Source: Terriglobia bacterium (GTDB lineage: Bacteria > Acidobacteriota > Terriglobia > Terriglobales > Acidobacteriaceae). Taken from it: 64,000 nucleotides of DNA. Made by a program: the position numbers and the translations under genes. This document shows, piece by piece, positions 18,600 through 26,834 of this stretch (positions are counted from its first letter, which is position 1; each line of letters begins with the position of its first letter). Under the pieces are notes generated by a model that worked only from the letters and a program-made list of their open reading frames with translations, ran no database searches and was not told the origin of the DNA. The stretch spans positions 1 to 64,000 of the forward strand of contig JAIQFD010000002.1 in assembly GCA_020073495.1 (NCBI GenBank), given 5' to 3'.

Positions 18600-20666
18600 G
18601 TGTCCACCATCGCACCACCACCCACCGAACGGAACCCGGAAGTGCGACCATCCGTCGCGGTTGATGCCGAGACGACATCGCTTCCCGCAAATGCGTACGA
18701 ACCGCTGAAGCCCGGAGAGTCGTACCAGCCGCTTGTTCCACCCGCAGCCCGGCTGCCGGAACTCACCACGCGATCGATCGCCTGGGGCATTGTGCTCTGC
18801 GTGATCTTCACCGTGGCGTCGGCCTACTCCGGCCTCAAGGTCGGGCAGGTCATGGAATCCGCTATCCCGATCTCCATCCTGACGATCGGCCTGGCGCGTA
18901 TGTACAAGCGGCGTTCCAGCGTGCTCGAGAACGTGATCGTGACCGGGCTGGGCGGCATTGCGGGATCGGTGGTGGCAGGCGCCATCTTCACTCTCCCGGC
19001 GCTGTATATCCTCAAGCTCGATCCACATCCCCTGCAGACCATCTTCATCTGTGTTGCAGGCGGCTGTCTGGGTGTCCTCTTCCTGATTCCGCTGCGGCGC
19101 TACTTCGTGCGCGACATGCACGGTCATCTCCCCTATCCCGAGGCAACCGCGATCACCGAGGTGCTGGTCACGGGGGAGAGGGGCGGGGCACAGGCGAAAC
19201 TGCTCTTGCAAGCCACGGCCATCGCCGGCGTCTACGATTTCTTCGTTACCACCTTCCAGGTGTGGAAGGAGTACGTGGACTTCCAATTCGTGCCTGTGAT
19301 CCGCGCGCTGAATGAGCGCGCCCGCATGGTGTTCAGCTTCGACGCCATCGGATTCATCCTCGGGCTTGGCTACGTCATGGGCCTGCGGAGTTCCATGATC
19401 CTGTGCGCGGGCGGCGTGCTGTCCAACTTCGTGCTGGTGCCGGTGATCTGGTTCATCGGCAGTCACCTGGATTCGGCGGTGTATCCCGCTGCCATCCCCA
19501 TCTCGAAAATGACGGCGGTGCAGATCTACCGCAGCTACGTGCGCTTCATCGGCGTGGGCGCCATCGCCACGGCCGGCATCTTCGGCATCATCAAATCGCT
19601 GCGGATCGTTGCCGGATCGCTCGGGATCGCGCTGCGCGTCTTCCAGCATGGAGAAGCTGCGGCGCCGGAACGCACCGACCGCGACGTATCCATGATCGGC
19701 ATCCTGCTGGGGATCGTGCTCAGCGCCCTGGGCGTCGCAGCTTTCCTGGGACATCTGCCGGTTTCGTGGACGGTGGTGGGCATCGGGTTGGCCCTTACGC
19801 TGATTTTCTCCTTCTTCTTCACCTCGGTGGCCGCGAACGCGATCGCGACCGTCGCCCGCAATCCAGTCTCCGGGATGACCATGCTCACAATTATCATCTC
19901 GTCGGTGGTGTTGTTGCGCTTCGGCGTCTCAGGAACGACGGGCATGTTCTTTGTCATGGCCATTGCGGGTATCGTGTGCACGGCATTGGCGGTTTCGGGA
20001 CAGGCGATCACGGACCTGAAGACCGGCTACTGGCTGGGCTCGACGCCGGCGGCGCAGGAGAAGATAAAATTCGCCGCCGTGGTCGCGGCCGCCATCGCCG
20101 CCGGCCTGACCATCGTGATGCTGGCCCGCACCTTCCAATTCGGCGAAGCGCTTGGCGGCGATATCCGCCCGGTGCTGGCTTCCCCGCAGGCGTCGATCAT
20201 GAAAGCGCTGGTGGAAGGCTTCATGAGCCACCAGCCGGTCGCGTATCTATTGTTCGGAACGGGCGCCATGATCGCCGTCATGCTGGAAATGCTCGGACAG
20301 CCGTCGCTGATCTTCGCTCTCGGAATGTACCTTCCGCTCGAGCTGAACACGCCGGCGCTGGTGGGAGGCTTTCTGTCGCACTTCCTGAACAAGCGTGCGG
20401 AGCAGAGCGGTGGCGAGCAGGGCAAGTCGATCCGCGAGCGCGGCGTGATCATCGCTTCGGGGCTGATGGCGGGAGGTGCCCTCGGAGGCGTACTGGGCGC
20501 GGCCCTTCGCCTGCTTCCGGCGTATCGTGAAGATCTGATCCGCACGCCGTTCTATTCCTCCGAGCCGGTGTCGCAGACTGTCTCGGCTGTGTTGTTCGTG
20601 GGACTCTGCGTGTACGTCTGGTTTGGATCGCTCAAGAGAAAGAAGGGACTGCAATGGAGCAAGTAA
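18600..20666 (+). CDS. OPT family oligopeptide transporter
   Basis: A 688-residue integral membrane protein of the oligopeptide transporter superfamily (bacterial COG1297 branch), a proton-coupled importer of small peptides or metal chelates. After a Pro-rich cytoplasmic N-terminus (about 60 residues) come about 15 hydrophobic segments. The family stretches SAYSGLKVGQVMESAIPISIL, HLPYPEATAITEVL and ARNPVSGMTMLTI are present. The GTG start at 18600 is chosen over earlier codons because GGAGG lies 7 nt upstream. Its last 13 nt overlap the next gene, a putative metallopeptidase, which suggests joint peptide uptake and cleavage. Confidence 0.9.
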   Translation: MSTIAPPPTERNPEVRPSVAVDAETTSLPANAYEPLKPGESYQPLVPPAARLPELTTRSIAWGIVLCVIFTVASAYSGLKVGQVMESAIPISILTIGLARMYKRRSSVLENVIVTGLGGIAGSVVAGAIFTLPALYILKLDPHPLQTIFICVAGGCLGVLFLIPLRRYFVRDMHGHLPYPEATAITEVLVTGERGGAQAKLLLQATAIAGVYDFFVTTFQVWKEYVDFQFVPVIRALNERARMVFSFDAIGFILGLGYVMGLRSSMILCAGGVLSNFVLVPVIWFIGSHLDSAVYPAAIPISKMTAVQIYRSYVRFIGVGAIATAGIFGIIKSLRIVAGSLGIALRVFQHGEAAAPERTDRDVSMIGILLGIVLSALGVAAFLGHLPVSWTVVGIGLALTLIFSFFFTSVAANAIATVARNPVSGMTMLTIIISSVVLLRFGVSGTTGMFFVMAIAGIVCTALAVSGQAITDLKTGYWLGSTPAAQEKIKFAAVVAAAIAAGLTIVMLARTFQFGEALGGDIRPVLASPQASIMKALVEGFMSHQPVAYLLFGTGAMIAVMLEMLGQPSLIFALGMYLPLELNTPALVGGFLSHFLNKRAEQSGGEQGKSIRERGVIIASGLMAGGALGGVLGAALRLLPAYREDLIRTPFYSSEPVSQTVSAVLFVGLCVYVWFGSLKRKKGLQWSK

Positions 20667-22051
20667 GAGGTTTGCAGGTAGAGAAGGGATCCGGTGCTAT
20701 GGACCAGGCGGGAAAGTTCGTCGCCGACGCCATTCTTGGGATAGACACGCTCTGGGGCGGCGACGTCATGTGTCCGTCCGGAGCCGGACGGTTCATTGCT
20801 GACTCGTGGTTTTCCAACGAGCCTCTGCCCGTCGCATACACCCATCCGGCCGCTGCGCGCCTGCGGGCCAGCGGCGGCATCACGGGGAAGAGCCTCGACC
20901 GGGACGCAGTCAACGACTACCTGCGCCAGGTCGATATTCCCGCGGCCGTCGCCGGGATCAGGAACGAAGCAGGGAAGGCCGGCGGGCTGCGCGGGGGCTA
21001 CTTGCTGGGTCTGGCGATCTGCGTGGAGACCATGTGGGAACTCGCCATGGAGATCCTGGGCAAGGGCGCTCCTGTCCCTTATGAGGAGTGTGTCCATGCC
21101 TCGACAGGCCGGGCGCCGGAACCCTCGAAGCCCGAGCGGAAGCGGGAGAGGGTCGCCGAATTGCTGGGGCGCGCGGGTTACAAAACTTTGGGGCCCAACG
21201 CATTGCTGGCTGCCGTGGACGAGTGGCGGCGCGAGCGTTTCGTCCCCATGGCGTCGGTGCGAGCGCTCAGCACGGCAGTGATCGCGCAGTTCGATCGCCT
21301 CAGCGAAGTCAACCTGCTGCCCCATCTTCCCCCAGAGCTCTGGCGTGCACCGCGGGCCAACATCGAGTTCCTGCCCATCAAGGAGGCCTGGTTCTCCGGC
21401 TCGATGAATTACATCGGCCGGGCGCGCAATGCGGACGGCAGCCCCAAGTACGAAGCGACCTACGAGATCAATGCCTCCCTTCACATCTCGGTCCCGGAGT
21501 TCCAGCAGCTCGTCAGCCACGAGGTCGTACCCGGACACGTGACGACCTTCGCCTACCTGCAAAATCTGTACGTGCGCGGGCTCGCCGGATTCGAAGCCAC
21601 CGTGCTCACTATGAACACGCGTGCCGCGACTTTGTTCGAGGGCGTCGCCAACAACGCGATCCTGATCGCGTATGGAGTGAACGAGGTCGAACAGTTGCCC
21701 GATGACGATCTTCAGATCGGAGTGCTGTTGGCGCTGCTTCAGGACGACGCGAAGAACCAGTCGTCCTATCTGACCTGGGGCGAGGGGCGGCAGCGCGACG
21801 AAGTCGCAGCCACGCTGCGGCGGGATTTCCTCGTGACCGAAGAGCGCGCCGACAAGCTGTCCGGGGCATGGGGACGGCACCCCCTCCTCGGCCGCATGTA
21901 TCTCCCGGCGTACAGGTCCGGCACTTTGCGGGTCGCCGAGATGCGACGCACTCATCCGGCCAAACTCGTGCTTCCGGCGCTCTACGGCTGCCATGGCCTG
22001 GTCGATATCGAGACGATCGAGGACGCACTGAAGAGCGGCCGCTCGAGGTAG
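20654..22051 (+). CDS. DUF885-like putative metallopeptidase
   Basis: A 465-residue protein. The motif SHEVVPGHVTTFAY near residue 285 has the H-E-x-x-P-G-H pattern of the DUF885 (M32/M3-like) metallopeptidases, and a second acidic region follows (NTRAATLFEGVAN, FEG...E). No signal peptide is seen, so it is probably cytoplasmic. It begins inside the 3' end of the OPT transporter gene (13-nt overlap), which supports a role in hydrolysing imported peptides. An alternative start is the ATG at 20699. Family assignment is from the zinc-motif pattern; the exact substrate is unknown. Confidence 0.65.
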   Translation: MEQVRGLQVEKGSGAMDQAGKFVADAILGIDTLWGGDVMCPSGAGRFIADSWFSNEPLPVAYTHPAAARLRASGGITGKSLDRDAVNDYLRQVDIPAAVAGIRNEAGKAGGLRGGYLLGLAICVETMWELAMEILGKGAPVPYEECVHASTGRAPEPSKPERKRERVAELLGRAGYKTLGPNALLAAVDEWRRERFVPMASVRALSTAVIAQFDRLSEVNLLPHLPPELWRAPRANIEFLPIKEAWFSGSMNYIGRARNADGSPKYEATYEINASLHISVPEFQQLVSHEVVPGHVTTFAYLQNLYVRGLAGFEATVLTMNTRAATLFEGVANNAILIAYGVNEVEQLPDDDLQIGVLLALLQDDAKNQSSYLTWGEGRQRDEVAATLRRDFLVTEERADKLSGAWGRHPLLGRMYLPAYRSGTLRVAEMRRTHPAKLVLPALYGCHGLVDIETIEDALKSGRSR

Positions 22052-22150
22052 CAAGGCTGCAGGCCGCCGATGTTCCCAAGGAGCGCGCCGACATCGAAAA
22101 GTTGGTGGGGAGCCAGGCAGGGAAGTAGCAGCCGTCAGTACACAGCCGGT

Positions 22151-22173
22151 GGGAAAGCCCCGGCTGAGGGGCT
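22151..22173 (-). terminator. Possible terminator after recR
   Basis: On the reverse strand AGCCCC (22173-22168) pairs with GGGGCT (22161-22156) and is followed by TTCCC, about 26 nt past the recR stop. The stem is good but the U-tract is poor. Confidence 0.4.
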
Positions 22174-22198
22174 ATCACGTGACGACATCAACTGACGA

Positions 22199-22798
22199 CT
22201 AGATCTCCCGCCTGCCCTCCATCGCCTTCAGCATCGTGACCTCGTCGGCGTACTCGATGTCGCTGCCGACGGGGATGCCCATGGCGATACGTGTGACCTT
22301 CACGTTCGGTCGCCGGATCGCTTTCGAAAGGTAGACCGCGGTGGCCTCTCCTTCGACCGTGGGGTTGGTGGCGACGATGACCTCATCCACCTCGCCGTGG
22401 TCGATGCGCTTCATCAGGTTGGAGATGCGGAGCTGCTCCGGACCCACGCCCTGCAACGGCGAGATGGAGCCGTGCAGCACGTGGTACACGCCGTTGAAGT
22501 GGCGCGTCTTTTCGATCGCCGCGATGTTGGTGGGTTCCTCGACCACGCACACCAGACGCTGGTTGCGCGTGGCACTCGAGCAGTAGCTGCAGGGATCGAC
22601 GTCGGTGATGTTGTTGCACACCGAGCAGAGGTGGAGCTTTTCCTTGACGTCGCGGATGGCACCGGCCAGCGCCTCCGCGTCCGCTTCCCCCGAGCGCAGG
22701 ATGTGGAAGGCAAGCCGCTGCGCGCTCTTCGACCCCACCCCCGGCAGCTTCTTCAGCTCTTCGATGAGTCGAGCCATCGGCTCGGCAAACTTGGACAT
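22199..22798 (-). CDS. recR: Recombination mediator RecR
   Basis: A 199-residue RecR that, with RecO and RecF, loads RecA at gapped DNA. It has the N-terminal helix-hairpin-helix ([20 protein letters not shown]), the C4 zinc finger [16 protein letters not shown] (residues about 57-72), a Toprim domain with [13 protein letters not shown] and [18 protein letters not shown], and the Walker-B-like C-terminus. It is one nucleotide downstream of ybaB and last in the conserved dnaX-ybaB-recR operon. Confidence 0.97.
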   Translation of the reverse strand: MSKFAEPMARLIEELKKLPGVGSKSAQRLAFHILRSGEADAEALAGAIRDVKEKLHLCSVCNNITDVDPCSYCSSATRNQRLVCVVEEPTNIAAIEKTRHFNGVYHVLHGSISPLQGVGPEQLRISNLMKRIDHGEVDEVIVATNPTVEGEATAVYLSKAIRRPNVKVTRIAMGIPVGSDIEYADEVTMLKAMEGRREI

Positions 22799-22799
22799 A

Positions 22800-23111
22800 T
22801 CAGAGCAGCCCCTGCAGCCCGCCCAGCATTCCGCCCAGGCTGGAGTGCATCGCGTCGTCCACCTTCCGCCCGGCTTCGTTGACCGCCGCGACGACCAGGT
22901 CCTGGAGCATTTCGACGTCGCCGGATTTCACCGCCTCGGGATCGATGGTGATGGAGAGCACCTGTTTGTTGCCGTTCATCTTCACCGTTACCGAGCCGCC
23001 ACCGGCCGAGGCGTCCACAATGGTCCGGCGCATCTTCTCCTGCAACTGCTCGGCCTGCTTCCGGGCCTGCGACATCATTTCTTGAAGTTTTCTCGGATCA
23101 AATCCACCCAT
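22800..23111 (-). CDS. ybaB: YbaB/EbfC family nucleoid-associated protein
   Basis: A 103-residue protein, small like the rest of the family, with the helical N-terminus [20 protein letters not shown] and the beta core [21 protein letters not shown]. Members bind DNA as tweezer-like dimers. It sits between dnaX (20 nt upstream) and recR, the usual arrangement. GAGGAG lies 6 nt before the ATG. Confidence 0.95.
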   Translation of the reverse strand: MGGFDPRKLQEMMSQARKQAEQLQEKMRRTIVDASAGGGSVTVKMNGNKQVLSITIDPEAVKSGDVEMLQDLVVAAVNEAGRKVDDAMHSSLGGMLGGLQGLL

Positions 23112-23131
23112 TCCAAACTCCTCGCAAGCGG

Positions 23132-24907
23132 CTAGCGGCCCTTTTCTTTATGGTCGATCACGGTGCGGATCTCCGCGCCAAACTTCTCCCGCATGCGGCG
23201 CACGACCGGGTCCTCGGCCGCGCGCGAGCGTGCACCGGGGCCTCCGTTCGAGGGCCGGGGCGGAGCCGCTTCGGGGACCGCCTGCCCGGGAGCCACGCGC
23301 ACCTTCATCGGGCGTGAAAGTGCAGCGGTTGCGGCGGCGTTGGCGATCCGCTTGGCCTCCGCATTCATCGCCATGTCTACGAATCTCGCGCCGGCCGAGA
23401 CTTTGACCACTACCTCGGCGCCCTCGGTACTCCACTCACCGCCCGCGAGCATCGTGGCCACGCCCTGTTGTTTTGCGTTCTCCAGCGCTCCGATGACTGC
23501 CGAACGCACGTCGGTGGACGCGGGCGCCGGCGGCACCGCAGGCGCAGGGGCCGGATCAGCGGCGATAGCGATTGCTGTTGCCGTCCGGCTGTACGGCGGC
23601 GCATCGGCCGACATCTCCGGTTTCGGCGCAGTGCCCTTCCGCGCGCGGTCCGCCTCGAACGGCGACGGGCCACGGGGCGCGGCCGCTCCCGGCCGTGCAG
23701 GAGTCGCCGTGGGCGTAGCCCGAGGAGCGACGTTGTTCGCAACGTCTCTACCGCTACTCTTCGCAGGCGCCGGATTCGCCACCCCGCTCAGGATCTCCTC
23801 GATGGGCAACAGCCGCTGCGCGTGCACCATCTTCAACAGGCCCAGCTCCAGGTGAAAGCGCTGTTCCTGCTTGTAACCGAGCTCGCTGTGCGTGCGCAGC
23901 AGGATCTGCAAGAATCGCGCCAGGTCCTCTTCGCTGAAGAGTCCGGCGACACGCGTCACGCGCGCGCGCTCGTCCGATGAGATTTGCAGCAGGGAAGATT
24001 CGCCGCCGGCGATCTTCGCCACCGTGGCGTTGCGCACGAAGCGCACCATCTGCCGCGCGAAGTGAGTCGGATTGTGCCCCTCGGTGACCAGCTTGTCCAC
24101 CAGCCGCAGTGCCTCTTCGCTGGAGTTGCGAGCCACCGCCTGCATCACCTGCTCCAGGATCTCGGAGGGCACCGCACCGACCAGGTCGCGCACCACGTCC
24201 GCACCCAGCGTCGTGCCGCAGCAGGCGATGGCCTGATCCATGATGGAAAGTGCGTCCCGCATGGAGCCGTCGCCGGCCTCGGCCAGCATGGCCAGCGCGT
24301 CGTCATCGGCCTTGACCCCTTCCTTGTTCCCGATCTCGCGCAGCTGGCGCACGATCTCCTCGAATTTCACCGCGTGGAACGAGAAATGCTGGCAGCGCGA
24401 GCGGATGGTTTGGGGGATGTCCTCCGGCTGCGTGGTCGCCATCATGAAGATGACGTGGCCGGGCGGCTCCTCCAGGGTCTTTAACAGCGCATTGAAGGCG
24501 GCATCGGTGATCTGGTGGGCCTCGTCCAGGATCCAGATCTTGTAGCGGTCGCGCGCCGGCCGGTAGCGCGTAGCATCGCGCAGTTCCCGGATCTCGTCGA
24601 TGCCGCGGTTGGTCGCCGCGTCGATCTCGACCACATCCACCGCGTTGCCCGCGCGGATTTCCATGCAGGAGTCGCACACCCCGCAGGGTTCCGGCGTCGG
24701 CTTGCTGGTGGAGCGGCAGTTCAGCGCCATGGCCACGATGCGTGCGATCGTGGTCTTCCCGATCCCCCGATGTCCGCTGAAGATGTAGCCGTGCGCGATC
24801 CGGCCCTGCTCGATGGCGTGTTTCAGGGTGCGGGTGACGTGGTCCTGCCCGATGACCTCGGAGAACGTCTGCGGACGGTACTTGCGTGCCAGGACCTGGT
24901 AGCTCAT
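23132..24907 (-). CDS. dnaX: DNA polymerase III subunit gamma/tau
   Basis: A 591-residue clamp-loader ATPase. The AAA+ domain has Walker [10 protein letters not shown] near residue 47, the zinc module [18 protein letters not shown], Walker B WILDEAHQ and sensor [19 protein letters not shown] with the arginine finger. Domain III ends near residue 365. The tail (about 370-591) is Ala/Pro-rich with a DNA/polymerase-binding-like C-terminal module, the tau-type length. I looked for a programmed-frameshift slippery run and saw none obvious. It is the first gene of dnaX-ybaB-recR. Confidence 0.95.
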   Translation of the reverse strand: MSYQVLARKYRPQTFSEVIGQDHVTRTLKHAIEQGRIAHGYIFSGHRGIGKTTIARIVAMALNCRSTSKPTPEPCGVCDSCMEIRAGNAVDVVEIDAATNRGIDEIRELRDATRYRPARDRYKIWILDEAHQITDAAFNALLKTLEEPPGHVIFMMATTQPEDIPQTIRSRCQHFSFHAVKFEEIVRQLREIGNKEGVKADDDALAMLAEAGDGSMRDALSIMDQAIACCGTTLGADVVRDLVGAVPSEILEQVMQAVARNSSEEALRLVDKLVTEGHNPTHFARQMVRFVRNATVAKIAGGESSLLQISSDERARVTRVAGLFSEEDLARFLQILLRTHSELGYKQEQRFHLELGLLKMVHAQRLLPIEEILSGVANPAPAKSSGRDVANNVAPRATPTATPARPGAAAPRGPSPFEADRARKGTAPKPEMSADAPPYSRTATAIAIAADPAPAPAVPPAPASTDVRSAVIGALENAKQQGVATMLAGGEWSTEGAEVVVKVSAGARFVDMAMNAEAKRIANAAATAALSRPMKVRVAPGQAVPEAAPPRPSNGGPGARSRAAEDPVVRRMREKFGAEIRTVIDHKEKGR

Positions 24908-24940
24908 GGAGAAGTCCGATTATACCGTGTGCCGCCCGCG

Positions 24941-25219
24941 CTATTCGGGACCGGAGGCAAGGTCGGGGGCGGGCGTGTTCAACACGCGCAGCGCATCCTC
25001 GGCTTCCGACTCCAGCACCTGCAGCCGGACCCGCCCGCCGAAAACGAGATGGAGTGGCCCGGCGATGCGGGCCAGGTTCTCGTCGGCGATGAACGCCTCG
25101 ATCCCCGCCGCTTCCAGCAGCATGCGGCCGGTGATCGCCTGGTGGAGATTGTCGTACTCGGCGACGGTCACCAGGCGGTCTGGAGTATCTGGGTCCCAGT
25201 AGGCCATTTGGGGTCCCAC
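24941..25219 (-). CDS. DUF2007 family small protein
   Basis: A 92-residue protein (GTG start at 25219 with AGGA 7 nt upstream; an ATG at 25207 is the alternative). The core VTVAEYDNLHQAITGRMLLEAAGIEAFIADENL followed by VRLQVLESEAEDALRVL is the DUF2007 'putative prokaryotic signal transducing protein' fold, related to ferredoxin-like PII folds. No biochemical role is established. It lies 33 nt upstream of dnaX on the same strand. Confidence 0.75.
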   Translation of the reverse strand: MGPQMAYWDPDTPDRLVTVAEYDNLHQAITGRMLLEAAGIEAFIADENLARIAGPLHLVFGGRVRLQVLESEAEDALRVLNTPAPDLASGPE

Positions 25220-25373
25220 CCATTATCCTGCCGATCCGCCCAACCGCTTGGAAGGATTGCCTGCAACCGGGCGGGTAGTCGCTCCCAAGCCCCGTTCTTA
25301 CTTGCAAACGGGCCTGTAACAGGGGTAGGCTTGCGGCCACAATGGATCGCTACTCGCGCCTTGGGAGGACGTT

Positions 25374-25730
25374 ATGGCTCTGAAGTTGTCGGTCAAGAAC
25401 GTCAACGGCGTCACCGTCGTGTACTGCTCGGGAAGGATCGTCTTCGGCGAGGAGGCAGCGGATCTGCGTGAGCGCGTCAAGGAAATGCTGGCCACTGTCC
25501 ACCAGATCGTGCTGAACCTGGGCGGCGTCAGCTACATCGACAGCGGAGGTCTCGGGACCCTGGTCGGGCTTTACACTTCGGCGCGCGCTGGCGGCGGAGA
25601 GATCAAGCTCGCCAACCTCACCCAGCGCGTCCGCGATCAGCTCCAGATCACGAAGTTGGTCACCGTATTCGAAGTGTTCGACAGCGAGGAGAAGGCCATC
25701 AGTTCCTTCGCGGAACAAGCTACAGCATAA
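25374..25730 (+). CDS. STAS-domain anti-sigma factor antagonist-like protein
   Basis: A 118-residue single STAS domain with the core LNLGGVSYIDSGGLGTLVGLYTSAR (residues about 48-72). Its Ser after the Asp (IDSGGLG) is the phosphorylation site in SpoIIAA/RsbV proteins. It would bind a kinase anti-sigma factor and free a sigma factor, but neither partner is encoded nearby. GGGAGG precedes the ATG, and a terminator follows at 25761. Confidence 0.88.
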   Translation: MALKLSVKNVNGVTVVYCSGRIVFGEEAADLRERVKEMLATVHQIVLNLGGVSYIDSGGLGTLVGLYTSARAGGGEIKLANLTQRVRDQLQITKLVTVFEVFDSEEKAISSFAEQATA

Positions 25731-25760
25731 GACCAGCACTCCCTCCTGGGGACGCTAAAG

Positions 25761-25783
25761 CGCCCGCAATAGCGGGCGTTTTA
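25761..25783 (+). terminator. Intrinsic terminator after the STAS gene
   Basis: CGCCCGC (25761-25767) pairs with GCGGGCG (25772-25778) around AATA, and is followed by TTTTATGTTT. Confidence 0.85.
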
Positions 25784-25842
25784 TGTTTGCGGGAAGGGAA
25801 ATCTGAGGTCCGCGAGCGTGCTTCCTGCCCCCTGGCTCCGTG

Positions 25843-26124
25843 CTAGCTGGCTATCCCTAGCTCTTCGCAGCGGTGCTCGGCGATATGCCTGGCGATCATC
25901 AGGGACGTCTTCAGGAGTTTGCGTTGCAGGAACAGCTCGAAATCATTGGAATGGCTGCCGCGGCGGTCGGTCCGGCGGTCTTGTTTTTCATGCTCCCGCG
26001 CCTTCTGACGACTGGTGCGCAACTTCTCCTGGAACTGCCTGGCCTGCTCCCGCAGGCGCAGCATCTCCGAACACCCTGCCGGCAGGACGGGTGCGACTGC
26101 CTCGGACGTTGCCAGTGTTGCCAT
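25843..26124 (-). CDS. Small hypothetical protein
   Basis: A protein of 93 residues from the ATG at 26124, with a short Ala/Val-rich N-terminus and then charged helices (EMLRLREQARQFQEKLRTSRQKAREHEKQDRR). The last 30 residues look conserved-protein-like (NDFELFLQRKLLKTSLMIARHIAEHRCEELGIAS in parts). The frame stays open further upstream, but that part is antisense to nothing recognisable and Arg-rich. I do not recognise it; a real gene is plausible but unproven. Confidence 0.4.
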   Translation of the reverse strand: MATLATSEAVAPVLPAGCSEMLRLREQARQFQEKLRTSRQKAREHEKQDRRTDRRGSHSNDFELFLQRKLLKTSLMIARHIAEHRCEELGIAS

Positions 26125-26297
26125 TTGGGCTCGGAACCTGTTCGGGGAGGGGCTGTAATAATAGTACGAAGAGGTCTGCTCCGCAAGTCCGTCGTTTGCC
26201 CCTTTCGCCAGGGTTCGTCGCCCGGCAGGCCAGCCGGGGCGTCGGACGAGGTTTTCCCTGTTGCCGGTGCGGCGTACTTCCAGCTCGCGGCTGCCGT

Positions 26298-26669
26298 TTA
26301 CACTCCTGTAGCTTCCGCCGCAAGCACGACAGTTGCCTTTTTCGCGCCCTTCGAAGTCGTGGCGAAGATCGAGCCGAGGTTGACACCTTTCCGCGCCAGC
26401 GTCTCCAGGTACCTGGCTAATGCGCCCGGCTTGTTGGGCAACTCCACCCGATCGACAGTCGTCTCGGAGTACCTGCACCGCGCCTGGTCGAGAGCGCTCT
26501 TGGCCTTCCTGGCGTTATCGACGACCACGTAGACGCTGCCTTGGGCTCCGTGCGCCATGCCCAGGAGGGCGAGGATATTGACCTTGGCATCTCCCAGGAT
26601 CCTCGCAACCTCTGCCACCGTACCTGGCCGATTTTCCACCTCGATCGTGAACTGTTTCCCTTTCGCCAT
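26298..26669 (-). CDS. Tandem ACT-domain protein
   Basis: A 123-residue protein made of two ACT repeats: FTIEVENRPGTVAEVARILGDAKVNILAL (residues about 6-34) and VELPNKPGALARYLETLARKGVNLGSIFATT (about 73-103). Each has the ligand-binding glycine-containing loop. GGAGG lies 7 nt before the ATG at 26669. There is no enzyme domain, so it may be an amino-acid sensor. It lies 166 nt downstream of glnD, whose own C-terminus ends in two ACT domains, hinting at shared amino-acid sensing. Confidence 0.8.
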   Translation of the reverse strand: MAKGKQFTIEVENRPGTVAEVARILGDAKVNILALLGMAHGAQGSVYVVVDNARKAKSALDQARCRYSETTVDRVELPNKPGALARYLETLARKGVNLGSIFATTSKGAKKATVVLAAEATGV

Positions 26670-26834
26670 AGCAGCACCTCCGAATGCAGCTCGTGCGCCC
26701 AATCCAAACTTACGAGCGCGATTATATAGCCAGAGAACACACCCGGATTGCAGCAATGCCGCCATCTCTCAGGGCTTGGAGTTTCGATGTGAGGTCGACG
26801 GCTCACACCGCACTGGGGCTCGAGGCTCTCTTGG

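Noticed and set aside
23132-24907. Programmed frameshift in dnaX to make a gamma subunit
   Set aside because: No A-rich slippery heptamer with a downstream hairpin was found by eye.
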